Assembly: GCF_016907695.1 (NCBI RefSeq)
Contig: NZ_JAFBCK010000001.1
Coordinates: 2,356,001 to 2,420,000, forward strand
DNA from: Actinokineospora baliensis
GTDB lineage: Bacteria > Actinomycetota > Actinomycetes > Mycobacteriales > Pseudonocardiaceae
Reading direction: 5' to 3'
Length of the DNA: 64,000 nt
This document shows, piece by piece, positions 34,914-44,484 of the stretch. Both the position numbers and the translations under genes were made by a program. Below the pieces are notes generated by a model. It was not told the DNA's origin. It was given only the letters and a program-made list of their open reading frames with translations, and did no database searches. Within the stretch, counting starts at the first letter, position 1. Each line of letters starts with the position of its first letter.

Positions 34914-35347
34914 GCGAAGACCCGGTCGAGGAACGCGTACTTCGCCACGAACACCGGCAGGCCGCTGAGCACGTAGGTGACGTTGAGCACCAGCGTGCGC
35001 GCGGCCCGGTCGGCCACCAGCGGGCCGACCAGCCAGTCCGCGGCGGCGGTCAGCAGCACCGACACGAGCCCGCCGAGCACCGTGACCACCAGGTACCCGA
35101 CGACCTGCCTGGTCAGCCGGGGCATGCCGCGCTGCCCCCAGGCCCACCAGCGGATCATCACGAAGTGCGGCACCGCGCCGACGGCGAAGGCGATCGTGCT
35201 GGCCACCAGCGCGCCGAACACGCCCCAGCCGTAGAGCACGAACAGGACCAGCTGGCTGATCCCGGTCGCCACCAGCGAGGCCACCGTGTAGCGGGTGAAC
35301 CGGACCCGCACGTTCTGTCCCAGCACCCTCGCCAACCTACGAGCCAC
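34835..35347 (-). CDS. GtrA-family membrane protein
   Basis: A 170-aa protein with four membrane spans (RYTVASLVATGISQLVLFVL, then FGALVASTIAFAVGAVPHFV, GYLVVTVLGGLVSVLLTAA and a final TYVLSGLPVFVAKYAFLD). The family helps flip lipid-linked sugars or modifies cell-surface polysaccharides. The GTG at 35347 overlaps the end of glgA by 11 nt, so it is the second gene of that operon. Its 3' end runs 79 nt into the opposite strand of pepA. The C-terminal tail after the last span is probably non-essential. Confidence 0.85.
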   Translation of the reverse strand: MARRLARVLGQNVRVRFTRYTVASLVATGISQLVLFVLYGWGVFGALVASTIAFAVGAVPHFVMIRWWAWGQRGMPRLTRQVVGYLVVTVLGGLVSVLLTAAADWLVGPLVADRAARTLVLNVTYVLSGLPVFVAKYAFLDRVFAQEPYEATNSTSVRAANPVAPGTTSA

Positions 35348-36512
35348 CGGCTGATGGTCCTCTCAGTGCGGCGCGGTACACCTCGACCGTCCGCTCGGCG
35401 ACCGACTCCCAGGAGAACTCCCGCTCGGCCCGCGCCCGCCCGGCGGCACCCATGGCCGCCGCCCGGTCCGGTGTGGACAGCAGTGCGTTGACCGCGTCCG
35501 CGAGCCCGGCCTGGAACGTAGTGGCGTCGTTGGGGTCGTAGTGCACCAGCAGGCCGGTCTCCCCGTCTGCCACGACCTCGGGGATACCGCCGACATCGGA
35601 GGCCACGACCGCAGTACCGCAGGCCATCGCCTCTAGGTTCACGATGCCCAGGGGCTCGTAGACCGACGGGCACACGAACACGGTGGCGTGGCTGAGCAGC
35701 TGGCGCACCTCGGGCTGCCGCAGCATCCGCTGGATCCAGAACACCCCACCACGCTCTTGCGCTAAGAGCTCCACCGCGGCCCGGGTCTCCTCGGCGATCT
35801 CCGGCGTGTCCGGTGCACCCGCGCATAGAACCACCTGCGCAGACGGGTCGATCCGGTGCGCGGCGGCGATGAGGTGGTTGACGCCCTTCTGGCGGGTGAT
35901 GCGGCCCACGAACACGACCGTCGGTTTCGCCGGATCGATGCCGTTGTCGACGAGAACGTCCACCTCGGACACCGGGTGGTAGTTGGCCGCGTCGATCCCG
36001 TTGCGCACGACGTGCACGCGAGCCGGGTCGAGCTCGGGGTAGCAGTCGAGGACGTCCGTGCGCATCCCCTCACTGACCGCGATCACCGCGTCCGCCGCCA
36101 GGTAGGCGGTGCGCTCGACCCAGCTGGACAGCCGGTAACCCCCACCGAGCTGCTCGGCCTTCCACGGCCTGCGCGGCTCCAGCGAATGCGCGGTCACCAC
36201 GTGCGGGACGCCGTGCAGCAGCTGCGCGAGGTGCCCTGCGTGGTTGGCGTACCAGGTGTGCGAGTGGACCAGATCCACTCCTTCGACGGCGGCGGCGATG
36301 GACAGGTCCGCCGACAGCGTGCGCAGCGCAGGGTTGGCCTGCTCCAGGCCAGGCGCGGGGTTGTGCGCGGTCGCGTCCTCGCGCGCACCGCCGAAGCAGT
36401 GCACGTCGACGTCGGCCAACGCCCGCAGCCTCGGCACCAGGTAACCCACGTGGACACCTGCCCCGCCGTAGACCTCCGGTGGGTACTCCCTGGTCAGCAA
36501 TCCGATGCGCAC
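35337..36512 (-). CDS. glgM: Glycogen synthase / maltose-1-phosphate synthase (GlgA/GlgM)
   Basis: A 391-aa GT4 glycosyltransferase. MRIGLLTREYPPEVYGGAGV marks the N terminus; FVGRITRQKGVNHLI and the retaining-enzyme EPLGIVNLEAMACG lie in the C-terminal domain. In mycobacteria this gene (Rv1212c) makes maltose-1-phosphate from ADP-glucose and glucose-1-phosphate for the GlgE pathway; older annotation calls it glgA. GTG 36512 is preceded by TACCGT and 7 nt, so it is probably leaderless. It is divergent from glgC, which supplies ADP-glucose. Confidence 0.92.
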   Translation of the reverse strand: MRIGLLTREYPPEVYGGAGVHVGYLVPRLRALADVDVHCFGGAREDATAHNPAPGLEQANPALRTLSADLSIAAAVEGVDLVHSHTWYANHAGHLAQLLHGVPHVVTAHSLEPRRPWKAEQLGGGYRLSSWVERTAYLAADAVIAVSEGMRTDVLDCYPELDPARVHVVRNGIDAANYHPVSEVDVLVDNGIDPAKPTVVFVGRITRQKGVNHLIAAAHRIDPSAQVVLCAGAPDTPEIAEETRAAVELLAQERGGVFWIQRMLRQPEVRQLLSHATVFVCPSVYEPLGIVNLEAMACGTAVVASDVGGIPEVVADGETGLLVHYDPNDATTFQAGLADAVNALLSTPDRAAAMGAAGRARAEREFSWESVAERTVEVYRAALRGPSAGGS

Positions 36513-36519
36513 GCCTGCC

Positions 36520-36525
36520 ACGGTA
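36520..36525 (-). promoter_or_regulatory. glgA/glgM -10 box
   Basis: TACCGT on the minus strand ends 7 nt before the GTG; no Shine-Dalgarno sequence. Confidence 0.5.
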
Positions 36526-36640
36526 GTCGCAGTCCGCCGCGCGCAACGCCGTGCGGCGCCCGGGTGAACACCCGGGCAATGGGCGGTCAACGAGCGCCCA
36601 CACGGAGTAGCGCGTATGGCAGGACGACCACGCTGACGGT

Positions 36641-36646
36641 TAGATT
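36641..36646 (+). promoter_or_regulatory. glgC -10 box
   Basis: TAGATT ends 6 nt before the glgC GTG. The divergent gap 36513-36652 holds both promoters and no other gene. Confidence 0.5.
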
Positions 36647-36652
36647 CATCGT

Positions 36653-37870
36653 GTGAAGGGCAAGCCGCGCGTACTCGGGATCGTGTTGGCTGGTGGCGAG
36701 GGCAAACGCCTGTGGCCCCTCACGGCGGACCGGGCCAAACCCGCTGTGCCCTTCGCGGGCAACTACCGCCTCGTCGACTTCGTGCTGTCGAACCTGGTCA
36801 ACGCCGGGTTCCACCAGCTGTGCGTGTTGACCCAGTACAAGTCCCACTCCCTGGACCGGCACATCTCCACGACGTGGCGGCTGTCCAACGTCCTGGGCCA
36901 GTACGTGACCCCGGTCCCGGCGCAGCAGCGCCTCGGGCCGCGCTGGTACCAAGGCAGTGCCGATGCGATCTACCAGTCGCTCAACCTCGTCTACGACGAG
37001 CAGCCCGACTACATCGCGGTGTTCGGTGCCGACCACGTCTACCGCATGGACCCCGGCCAGATGCTCGAGCAGCACATCGACTCCGGGGCGGGCGTCACGG
37101 TCGCGGGCATCCGGGTCCCGCGCCACGAGGCCAGGGCGTTCGGGTGCATCGACTCGGATGCCTCTGGGCGGATCACCAGCTTCTTGGAGAAGCCGGACAA
37201 CCCGCCCTCAGTACCCGACGACCCCGACGTCACGTTCGCCTCTATGGGCAACTACCTGTTCTCGACATCGACGCTGATCGAGGCCCTACGCGCGGACGCG
37301 GCCGACCGTGACTCCATGCACGACATGGGCGGCGACATCATCCCGATGCTGGTGGACCAGGGCGCCGCCCACGTCTATGACTTCGCCGACAACGTCGTGC
37401 CAGGGGAGACCGAACGCGACAAGGGCTACTGGCGCGACGTAGGGACCATCGACGCGTTCTACGACGCGCACATGGACTTAGTGTCGGTGCACCCCGTCTT
37501 CAACCTCTATAACCGGCTCTGGCCGATACGCACCGCGACCCCACCGCTACCGCCCGCCAAGTTCGTCAACGGCGGCACTGCCACCGAGTCGATCGTCGGA
37601 CCCGGATCGGTCATCTCCGGCGCCACTGTGACCGACTCGGTCATCTGCGCCGACGTCGTCATCGAGGACGGGGCGGTCGTGGAGGGCAGCGTGCTGCTGC
37701 CCGGTGCCCGTGTCGGCAAGGGCGCCGTGGTCCGGCGGGCGATCCTGGACAAGAACGTCGTGGTCGCCGACGGTGTCCGACTCGGGGTGGACCTGGAGGC
37801 CGACCGGCAGCGCTACACGGTCAGCTCCAGCGGGGTGGTCGTGCTCGGCAAGGGCGCGCGCGCCGACTAG
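36653..37870 (+). CDS. glgC: Glucose-1-phosphate adenylyltransferase
   Basis: A 405-aa enzyme making ADP-glucose from ATP and glucose-1-phosphate. [20 protein letters not shown] carries the nucleotide-binding signature; [19 protein letters not shown] and [11 protein letters not shown] follow, and a left-handed beta-helix forms the C terminus. ADP-glucose feeds the divergent GlgM/GlgA enzyme. GTG 36653 lacks an SD and is preceded by TAGATT. The stop overlaps the convergent methyltransferase stop by 4 nt. Confidence 0.96.
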   Translation: MKGKPRVLGIVLAGGEGKRLWPLTADRAKPAVPFAGNYRLVDFVLSNLVNAGFHQLCVLTQYKSHSLDRHISTTWRLSNVLGQYVTPVPAQQRLGPRWYQGSADAIYQSLNLVYDEQPDYIAVFGADHVYRMDPGQMLEQHIDSGAGVTVAGIRVPRHEARAFGCIDSDASGRITSFLEKPDNPPSVPDDPDVTFASMGNYLFSTSTLIEALRADAADRDSMHDMGGDIIPMLVDQGAAHVYDFADNVVPGETERDKGYWRDVGTIDAFYDAHMDLVSVHPVFNLYNRLWPIRTATPPLPPAKFVNGGTATESIVGPGSVISGATVTDSVICADVVIEDGAVVEGSVLLPGARVGKGAVVRRAILDKNVVVADGVRLGVDLEADRQRYTVSSSGVVVLGKGARAD

Positions 37871-38517
37871 GCGATCTTGGCGGCGAGCAGCAGGCCGTCA
37901 CCCAGCGGGAGCAGCAGCGGGACCAGCCGGTCGTCCTCGCGCACGGCCCGCACCACCTCGCGCAGGGCGAGGGTCTCGGCGTCGCGCCGGGCCGGGTTGG
38001 CGATGTTGCCCTGGTAGAGGACGCTGTCGAAGGCGAGCACCCCGCCGGGGCGCAGCAGCCGCACGCCGTGCTCGTGGAACGCCGGGTACTCGGTGGCCGC
38101 CGCGTCGACGAACAGCAGGTCGTAGCCGCCGTCGCTGAGCCTGGGCAGCACGTCGAGAGCCCGCCCCATGATCAACCGGGTGCGGCCGGGCGGGACGCCA
38201 GCCTGGCGGAAGGTGCGCTTGGCGACCGCCTGCACCTCGGGTTCGACGTCGATCGAGGTCAGCACCCCGTCGGGGGCCATCCCGCGCAGCAGGTGCAGGC
38301 CGCTGACGCCCACCCCGGTCCCGACCTCCACGACCGCCTTGGCCCGCAGCGCCGCGGCCAGGAACCGCAGCGCCGCGCCGGTCGCCGCGCCGACCGGGGC
38401 GCAGCCCAGCTGGGCGCCCAGGGTCCGCGCCGCGACGAGCGTGTCGTCCTCGACGAGGTAACCCTCGATGTAGTCGCTGAGCCCCACCGGGCCAGCGACG
38501 GGCGGTTCCGGTGCCAC
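37867..38517 (-). CDS. SAM-dependent O-methyltransferase (Rv1220c-like)
   Basis: A 216-aa catechol-type methyltransferase. [19 protein letters not shown] is the SAM-binding loop, and [15 protein letters not shown] carries the metal-binding Asp. It lies between glgC and sigE as in mycobacteria, where Rv1220c is divergent from sigE. The acceptor is unknown. TAATCT ends 8 nt upstream of GTG 38517. Its promoter region is shared with sigE. Confidence 0.9.
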   Translation of the reverse strand: MAPEPPVAGPVGLSDYIEGYLVEDDTLVAARTLGAQLGCAPVGAATGAALRFLAAALRAKAVVEVGTGVGVSGLHLLRGMAPDGVLTSIDVEPEVQAVAKRTFRQAGVPPGRTRLIMGRALDVLPRLSDGGYDLLFVDAAATEYPAFHEHGVRLLRPGGVLAFDSVLYQGNIANPARRDAETLALREVVRAVREDDRLVPLLLPLGDGLLLAAKIA

Positions 38518-38518
38518 G

Positions 38519-38543
38519 GGAACGCAGATTAGCGGCGCTCGTG
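38519..38543 (+). promoter_or_regulatory. Candidate ECF-type promoter of sigE, overlapping the methyltransferase promoter
   Basis: GGAAC (38519-38523), a 16-bp spacer and CGTG (38540-38543) approach the ECF consensus GGAAC-N16/17-CGTT. The minus-strand box TAATCT for the methyltransferase lies at 38526-38531 inside it. Confidence 0.4.
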
Positions 38544-38679
38544 GCCAAAACGGGTGAACCTGACCGGAAGGTCACCCGGCCACGTTTTCTCAGCCTCGTC
38601 TCAGCCCACTCTGAGGGTTGCCACATGGGCGGGCGGCATCGTGGTCGTCAACAGGGGAAGTGGCGAGAGCGGGGACGCT

Positions 38680-39372
38680 GTGGGACTGGGCGCGGTGGGG
38701 TCGAAGAGCAGGGCGAGCGCGGGGAACACGGCGGGCCGCGCTGGCGTTGGGAACGGTAGTGGGCAGGACGGGCTTCAGGAGGTGCGCATCCCCACGACGC
38801 AGAGCGCGACCGAGGTCAAGCCGGTCGAGCTGACCGAGCAGGCCGAGTGGACGGTCCCGAGCTGGGACGAGGTCGTGCGCGAGCACGGCGACCGGGTGTA
38901 CCGGCTGGCGTACCGCCTCTCCGGCAACGCGCACGACGCCGAGGACCTCACCCAGGAGACGTTCATCCGGGTGTTCCGCTCGCTCGCGTCGTACAAGCCC
39001 GGCACCTTCGAGGGCTGGCTGCACCGGATCACCACGAACCTGTTCCTGGACATGGTCCGGCGCCGCTCCCGGCTGCGCATGGAGGGCCTGCCCGAGGACA
39101 CCGACCGCATCGAGGGCGACGAACCCAGCCCCGAAGAGGTCTACGACGAGACGCACCTCGACCCGGACCTGCAGGCCGCGCTCGACGAGCTGCCCCCGGA
39201 GTTCCGCGCCGCGGTCGTCCTGTGCGACGTCGAAGGGCTGTCGTACGAGGAGATCGGCGCCACCCTCGGGGTGAAGCTGGGTACTGTGCGCAGCAGGATC
39301 CACCGCGGCCGCCAGGCACTGCGGGTGGCTTTGGAGCGCCGCCGGGCGCTGGCGCGGGAGGCATCGGCATGA
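38680..39372 (+). CDS. sigE: ECF sigma factor SigE
   Basis: This envelope-stress sigma factor directs transcription of surface-stress genes. Region 2 ([46 protein letters not shown]) and region 4 ([38 protein letters not shown]) are nearly the same as M. tuberculosis SigE. The start is uncertain: the frame is open from GTG 38554, GTG 38680 is used here (230 aa), and GTG 38782 would still retain all conserved regions. Alternative starts are known for mycobacterial SigE. The anti-sigma gene follows 22 bp downstream. Confidence 0.94.
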   Translation: MGLGAVGSKSRASAGNTAGRAGVGNGSGQDGLQEVRIPTTQSATEVKPVELTEQAEWTVPSWDEVVREHGDRVYRLAYRLSGNAHDAEDLTQETFIRVFRSLASYKPGTFEGWLHRITTNLFLDMVRRRSRLRMEGLPEDTDRIEGDEPSPEEVYDETHLDPDLQAALDELPPEFRAAVVLCDVEGLSYEEIGATLGVKLGTVRSRIHRGRQALRVALERRRALAREASA

Positions 39373-39394
39373 CCACCTGTGTGGAGGTCGACTC

Positions 39395-40003
39395 ATGACG
39401 CTCGAACGCGCCCTCGGGCTGGGCGAGCAGCACCTGCTGCCCGACGCCGTGGTCGCCTTCGTCGACGGTGAGCTCAGCCGGGCCGCCCACGACCGGGTGA
39501 CCTCCCACCTGACCAGCTGCACCGGCTGCGCCGCCGAGATCACCGCGCAGCGCCAGGCCAGCGCCGAGGTCCGCGCCGCGTCCGCCCCGGCCATGTCGGC
39601 CGGGCTGCTCGCCGCGCTGCGGGCCATCCCGCTGGAGACCGAACTGCCCGCCACCCCCGACGGCCTCGCCGTCACCGCCGACGGCCAGCTCGTCGCCATC
39701 CAACGCCCCGACCGGGCCGCCGCCGCGTTCGGCGCGGGCGCGCCCTTCGGCTCCGGCCCCAAACTGGGCGAGGGCCGAGTGGTCCTCGGCAAGCGCAACC
39801 GCCGAGCCGCCCAAGGCGCAGGCGTGGTCGTGTCCGGCCTCGTCCTCGGCGCCCTGGCCCTGGTCAACACCGGCGGCCCAACCCCAGCGGCCACCCCACA
39901 GCCCACCCAGCCCCTCGACGGCGGAGCCCAGCCCGTGGGCTTCGTCGGCCAAGGCACCATGCCGTCCCTGTTCCCCAACTACAGCATGGTGGCCGCCCGC
40001 TAA
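39395..40003 (+). CDS. rseA: Anti-sigma factor RseA
   Basis: A 202-aa regulator that holds SigE. The zinc anti-sigma motif H-x3-C-x2-C is His38-Cys42-Cys45 (SHLTSCTGC). A likely membrane span GAGVVVSGLVLGALALV lies near residue 150, with a short Pro-rich external tail. ATG 39395 has GGAGG about 7 nt upstream. The order sigE-rseA-htrA-tatB matches mycobacteria, where RseA is degraded after phosphorylation. Release would free SigE to activate htrA. Confidence 0.88.
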   Translation: MTLERALGLGEQHLLPDAVVAFVDGELSRAAHDRVTSHLTSCTGCAAEITAQRQASAEVRAASAPAMSAGLLAALRAIPLETELPATPDGLAVTADGQLVAIQRPDRAAAAFGAGAPFGSGPKLGEGRVVLGKRNRRAAQGAGVVVSGLVLGALALVNTGGPTPAATPQPTQPLDGGAQPVGFVGQGTMPSLFPNYSMVAAR

Positions 40004-40019
40004 GACCTTTCTCCACACG

Positions 40020-40053
40020 TGAAGGCCACTGCCAACCAAGGCGGTGGCCTTCA
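40020..40053 (+). terminator. Terminator of sigE-rseA
   Basis: TGAAGGCCACTGCC (40020-40033) pairs with GGCGGTGGCCTTCA (40040-40053), 14 bp with one G-U pair and a 6-nt loop, 17 bp after the rseA stop. Confidence 0.85.
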
Positions 40054-40084
40054 TGCTGTCCCCTGATCACTCCACAGCCGCTGC

Positions 40085-41045
40085 CGCGTGACCCTTCTCC
40101 GTACGCCGCGGCGCCGCTCACATGCTTGCTGTGTCCCTGCCGAGGCGGTGCTGCGCTCCTAGCCGCCACTCACGCGGTCCCCTCGTCCGTACCGCGTCCC
40201 CTCGCCGCGTGCCTCGTTGCCACGCCGTTGGCCCTTGCCGCGCCTCGTCGCTTCCGCTGCGGCCCTCGCCTCCCTATGCCCCGCTCCGGGCTGCGTTTTC
40301 TTGCCCTCGCCCTCTCCGTGCTGCTCACAGCGCTACCCGCCTCGCCGTGCCGCCAGCCGTGTCGGGCCGCTCGTCATGCGAGTCCTGCTTTCGCAGCGCT
40401 TCTCCCTCCTCCACCGTTCGCTCGCCTGCCGCGTCCCCATGCCACATCCCCCACCCGTGCATTGCCGCCTGCCTGCCGCGTCCGGCGCCTCGCCCTCGCC
40501 GCCCTTTCTCCGCACACCGCCCTCGTCCTTTGCCCACGCTGCGGGCCCTCGCCGCCTCACTGCTCACCGCGCCTTGCGGCTCGCCCACCTCTTGGTGCTC
40601 GCAGCCGCCCCTCCTTGACGCACTCCCTCTTTCCGCGCCGTGTCGTCCCTGACCCTGCCGCCTTTCTCCCGCGCCGTCCCCGTCCGTGCCGTCCTTCCCC
40701 GCTGCCCTCACTGCCCCCGCCTCCCGCACCGCGATCCCGTCCTTGCTGCGGCCTTCTTTCGCGCTGTGCCTCCCTCGTCCTCACTGCCCTCCTTCTCGCG
40801 CAGCCGCCCGCCCTCGCTTTGACCGCGCCTCCCGTCCTGGCCGCGTCCCCGGCTTCCGTCCCGCTCCTGCCACTTTGCTGCGCCTTCTCGTGTCGTCCCG
40901 TCCGCCCTGCCCGCGTCGCTCGCCTTCGCCGCGTCTCTCCCTCCGCCCCTCCCGCGACACTCCCGGGTGAACCTGACCCCAACCACCCGCTTCACCCAGG
41001 CCGCACTTGTCCACAACCCGCCCGCCCATCCACAGCTTTTCGCAA
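40085..41045. other. Pyrimidine-rich low-complexity tract, non-coding
   Basis: Nearly 1 kb between rseA and htrA has a plus strand made mostly of C and T (for example 47 of 60 bases at 40621-40680). It is built of loose variants of GCCGCGTCCCCTCG with no exact period. Frames are open in several directions only because of this bias; their products are Pro/Arg/Ala/Leu-rich and unlike any protein. TTGTCCACA (41007-41015) and CCATCCACAG (41026-41035) near the right end resemble DnaA boxes. Confidence 0.7.
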
Positions 41046-41071
41046 CCCCCTTCCGCGCCCCCCACCCCCGG

Positions 41072-41077
41072 TAAACT
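41072..41077 (+). promoter_or_regulatory. Candidate htrA -10 box
   Basis: TAAACT stands in otherwise C-rich sequence 119 bp before the htrA ATG. No convincing -35 is visible. Confidence 0.4.
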
Positions 41078-41107
41078 GGCACCGGGGACGCCCCCCAGTG
41101 GTGTGGT

Positions 41108-41152
41108 GGGGGTTGGTGTGGTGGGGGTGGTCCCCGGAACGGGGGGTGGGGG
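41108..41152 (+). promoter_or_regulatory. G-quadruplex motif in the htrA leader
   Basis: Four runs of five or six G (41108-41112, 41123-41127, 41141-41146, 41148-41152) separated by 1-13 nt lie on the coding strand between the -10 candidate and the start codon. A folded G-quadruplex in the mRNA or DNA is possible. Confidence 0.5.
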
Positions 41153-41195
41153 TCCGCACGCGCACTTCACCGGGGGTTTGGCAGGGTGGACGGTG

Positions 41196-42689
41196 ATGAA
41201 CCAGAACCCTGAGTCGGGTGGTGAGCAGCGGCTCGCGCCCAGGCCGTTGGAGCGTCCGGCGGTGGATCCTTCCGCTGAGGCGGTGTTCGGGCGTCCTGCT
41301 GGTGTCGCTGGGGCGTTCTCCCCGGTTGGGGCTGCGCCGGTGGCTGTGGGGGAGGTTCGGTCCACCCCGCCGACGCCGGAGGCTTTGGTTAGTGCGTTTG
41401 GGCGGCCTGTGGGGGAGACCGCGGTGTTGCAGCGGCCGCCGGGGAGTCGGGAGGCGGGGGCGGGGGGCGATGAGGCTCTCTGGTCCGCGGACTCCGACCC
41501 GTGGCGGGATCCGGCGGCTGGGGCCGTGATCGGGCCGCCCGCGGTGGCGAAGGACGACGACGAGGACGAGGGGGCGCCGGACAAGACCGGGCCGCTGCTC
41601 AGTCTGAGCGATGTGCTGTTCGGGCGGCGGGTCAAGCCGTTGGCGCTGGGTGTGCTCGGGCTGGTCGCGCTGGTGATCGGGGCGGCCGGTGGGTTCGTCG
41701 GGTGGTTGGTCGCCAGGGGTGGGGACGCGTTGACCAGCGAGGTGACCCTCGCGCAGACCGACGTCGGCAAGGAGCGGCCCGCTGGGTCGGTCGCCGACAT
41801 CGCCAAGCGGGTGCGGCCCGCCGTGGTGTCGATCGAGGTGAAGATCGCCCAGGGCGGCGGGACCGGGTCCGGGGTGGTGATCGACGGCTCCGGCTACATC
41901 GTGACCAACTGGCACGTGGTGACCCTGGAGGGCCGCGCGGACGCCTCCGCGAAGATCACCACCGTGTTCACCGACGGGACCAGGGCCGAGGCGCAGTTGG
42001 TCGGCACCGACCCCAAGACCGACCTCGCGGTGATCAAGGTGAAGGTCACCAACCCGACCGTGCTGCAGTTCGGCGACTCGGCCAAGCTGCAGGTCGGCGA
42101 CAGCGTGCTGGCCATCGGCTCGCCGCTGGGCCTCACCGACACCGTCACCGAGGGCATCGTCAGCGCGCTGCACCGGCCGGTCGTGGCAGGCGGCGACAAC
42201 GGCGAGTCCCCGATCACCTACGACGCGATCCAGACCGACGCCGCGGTGAACCAGGGCAACTCCGGCGGCCCGCTGGTGGACTCCACCGGCGCGCTGGTCG
42301 GCATCAACTCGGCGATCCGCAGCAGCGCGGGCAACACCGGCAGCGTCGGCCTCGGGTTCGCCATCCCGTCCAACGACGCCAAGCGCATCGCCGAGGCGAT
42401 CATCCGCGACGGGTCGGTCAAGCACGCCGACCTCGGCGCGAACGTCAAGTCGGTGTCCGCGGAGACCGCGGAGGGCGCCCAGGTGGTCAACGTGACCGAC
42501 GGCGGGGCGGCCGCCAAGGCCGGGCTGGCCGAGGGCGACGTGATCCGCAAGGTCGGCGACCGGCAGGTCCGCAACGCCGCCGAGCTGACCGTGGCGGTCC
42601 GGCAGTACCAGCCGGGGCAGACCGTTCCCGTGGTGTTGGCCAGGCAGGGCCGGGAGCTGACCATTCAGGTAACCCTGCAGTCGGATTGA
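41196..42689 (+). CDS. htrA: HtrA/DegP-type membrane serine protease
   Basis: A 497-aa envelope protease. A cytoplasmic Pro/acidic N terminus (about 140 residues) precedes one span ([20 protein letters not shown]). The trypsin-like domain has His240 (TNWHVV), Asp276 (KTDLAVI) and Ser356 (GNSGGP), and one C-terminal PDZ domain follows. ATG 41196 has AGGGTGG upstream; GTG 41193 directly before it is in frame. It is the SigE-linked HtrA of actinobacteria. tatB follows 44 bp downstream on the same strand. Confidence 0.95.
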   Translation: MNQNPESGGEQRLAPRPLERPAVDPSAEAVFGRPAGVAGAFSPVGAAPVAVGEVRSTPPTPEALVSAFGRPVGETAVLQRPPGSREAGAGGDEALWSADSDPWRDPAAGAVIGPPAVAKDDDEDEGAPDKTGPLLSLSDVLFGRRVKPLALGVLGLVALVIGAAGGFVGWLVARGGDALTSEVTLAQTDVGKERPAGSVADIAKRVRPAVVSIEVKIAQGGGTGSGVVIDGSGYIVTNWHVVTLEGRADASAKITTVFTDGTRAEAQLVGTDPKTDLAVIKVKVTNPTVLQFGDSAKLQVGDSVLAIGSPLGLTDTVTEGIVSALHRPVVAGGDNGESPITYDAIQTDAAVNQGNSGGPLVDSTGALVGINSAIRSSAGNTGSVGLGFAIPSNDAKRIAEAIIRDGSVKHADLGANVKSVSAETAEGAQVVNVTDGGAAAKAGLAEGDVIRKVGDRQVRNAAELTVAVRQYQPGQTVPVVLARQGRELTIQVTLQSD

Positions 42690-42733
42690 CCGGCTACGCT
42701 GGTGGCCTGAGGCGTAGTTCGGAGGTAGCGAGG

Positions 42734-43132
42734 GTGTTCGAAAGCATCGGCTGGGCCGAGATCCTCGTACTCGGCATCGCCGGTTTGTTCATCTTGGGCC
42801 CGGAGCGGTTACCCGGTGCGGCCGCCTGGGTGGGGCGCAGCATGCGCAAGGTGCGCGAGTTCGCGACGGGGGCCCGCGACCAGCTCAAGGGCGAGCTGGG
42901 CACCGACTTCGACGATCTGCGCAAACCGCTGCAGGACCTGCAGCAACTGCGCAACTTCGACCCGAAGCAGATGGTCGCCAAACAGCTCTTCGGTGACGAC
43001 ACCAACGGCACCAAGCCCAACGGCTTCGCCGCGTCGCAACCGGCCATCCCCCCGGCCCCGCCCGCACCGAAGGCGGATCCCCCCAAGCTCAACCCCGGTG
43101 AGCGTCCCCCGATCGACCCGGACGCCACCTGA
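42734..43132 (+). CDS. tatB: Sec-independent translocase subunit TatB
   Basis: A 132-aa component of the twin-arginine export system. The single N-terminal span and hinge read [20 protein letters not shown] and [10 protein letters not shown], followed by an amphipathic helix ([20 protein letters not shown]) and a Pro-rich tail. GTG 42734 has GGAGG 8 nt upstream. A clean terminator follows. Proximity to htrA is conserved in mycobacteria. Confidence 0.95.
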   Translation: MFESIGWAEILVLGIAGLFILGPERLPGAAAWVGRSMRKVREFATGARDQLKGELGTDFDDLRKPLQDLQQLRNFDPKQMVAKQLFGDDTNGTKPNGFAASQPAIPPAPPAPKADPPKLNPGERPPIDPDAT

Positions 43133-43138
43133 CGACGA

Positions 43139-43166
43139 AGAGACCCGGCGCAGGCGCCGGGTCTCT
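43139..43166. terminator. Bidirectional terminator between tatB and mrp
   Basis: AGAGACCCGGCGC (43139-43151) pairs with GCGCCGGGTCTCT (43154-43166), 13 bp, followed by TTTCGTCT on the plus strand. Confidence 0.88.
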
Positions 43167-43213
43167 TTCGTCTGTTGTGTGTTCCCCGTGAAACGGCGGT
43201 AATCGGACGGGCG

Positions 43214-44359
43214 CTAGCGGCCTGCGGGGGACACCGAGAGCATCCGGCCTGCGAGGCCGCGGGCGCGGACCGAGAGCTTGGTCGCGATGTCGGTCAGGAC
43301 CTTCGCCGCTGTGGTGTCGGGCTGGGACAGGACCAGGGGCGTCCCGGCGTCGCCGCCTTCGCGTAGGCGGGGGTCGAGGGGGACCTGGCCGAGTAGCGGC
43401 ACCGTCGAGCCCACTGCACGCGACAGGGAGTCGGCGACGGTGTGGCCGCCGCCGGTGCCGAAGAGGTCGGCGCGGGTGCCGTCGGGCAGTTCGAACCAGG
43501 ACATGTTCTCGATCACCCCGGCGACCCGCTGGCGGGTCTGCAGGGCGATCGCCCCGGCGCGCTCGGCGACCTCGGCCGCGGCCTGCTGCGGCGTGGTCAC
43601 GACCAGGATCTCGGCGTTCGGGATCAGCTGGGCGACCGAGATGGCGATGTCGCCGGTGCCGGGCGGCAGGTCGAGCAGCAGCACGTCCAGGTCGCCCCAG
43701 AAGACGTCGGCCAGGAACTGCTGCAGCGCTCGGTGCAGCATCGGGCCGCGCCACACCACCGGGGTGTTGCCCGGGGTGAACATGCCGATCGAGATGACCT
43801 TCACGCCGTTGGCCTGCGGCGGCAGGATCATCTTCTCGACCTTGGTCGGCTTGTCCGTCGCGCCGACCATGCGCGGGATGGAGTGGCCGTAGATGTCGGC
43901 GTCGACGATGCCGACCTTGACCCCGCGCGCGGCCATGGCGACCGCGAGGTTGACCGTGACGCTGGACTTGCCGACGCCGCCCTTGCCGGAGGCCACGCAG
44001 TACACCCTGGTCAGCGAGCCGGGTTCGGCGAACGGGATGCGCGGCTCCTCGGCGTCGCCGCGCAGGGTCTTGCGCAGGGCGGTGCGCTGGGCGTCGTCCA
44101 TCACGTCCAGCTCGACCGCGACCGAGGCCACCCCGGGCAGCGCCGCCACCGCGGCGGTGACGTCCTTGGTGATCTTGTCGCGCAGCGGGCAGCCCGCCAC
44201 GGTGAGGTAGACCGCGACCTCGACCCGGCCGTCCGGGTGCACCGCGATGTCCTTGACCATGCCGAGGTCGGTGATCGGCCGGTGGATCTCCGGGTCCTGC
44301 ACGCCCGCCAGGGCCTTGCGGACGGCCTCGACCTCGGGAACCTGTTGGGTGGTGGTCAC
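43214..44359 (-). CDS. mrp: Mrp/ApbC-type P-loop iron-sulfur carrier
   Basis: A 381-aa cytoplasmic Fe-S cluster carrier ATPase. An N-terminal MIP18/DUF59 domain (residues 8-90) precedes the deviant Walker A GKGGVGKSS (125-133). DADIYGHSIPRM and LDLPPGTGDIAIS are further Mrp signatures. The C-x2-C cluster ligands of many homologues are not obvious in the segment ENMSWFELPDG, as in other actinobacterial members. It stands convergent to tatB. Position matches Rv1229c. Confidence 0.94.
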   Translation of the reverse strand: MTTTQQVPEVEAVRKALAGVQDPEIHRPITDLGMVKDIAVHPDGRVEVAVYLTVAGCPLRDKITKDVTAAVAALPGVASVAVELDVMDDAQRTALRKTLRGDAEEPRIPFAEPGSLTRVYCVASGKGGVGKSSVTVNLAVAMAARGVKVGIVDADIYGHSIPRMVGATDKPTKVEKMILPPQANGVKVISIGMFTPGNTPVVWRGPMLHRALQQFLADVFWGDLDVLLLDLPPGTGDIAISVAQLIPNAEILVVTTPQQAAAEVAERAGAIALQTRQRVAGVIENMSWFELPDGTRADLFGTGGGHTVADSLSRAVGSTVPLLGQVPLDPRLREGGDAGTPLVLSQPDTTAAKVLTDIATKLSVRARGLAGRMLSVSPAGR

Positions 44360-44484
44360 CGCCCCATGCTACGGGCGGGTAGCGGGGCGGGGTGCGCGCG
44401 GATGGTCAGAACCACAGTCCACCGCGTGCGGACCCGGTCCCGTTCCGTACCATTACCACCCTGTTTGTGCCGCTAGGAGGAATC

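Noticed and set aside
40126..41196. Long open frame through the pyrimidine-rich tract
   Set aside because: The product is compositionally extreme (Pro/Arg/Leu/Ala/Cys) with no domain, and similar open frames exist on the opposite strand; the openness comes from base bias.
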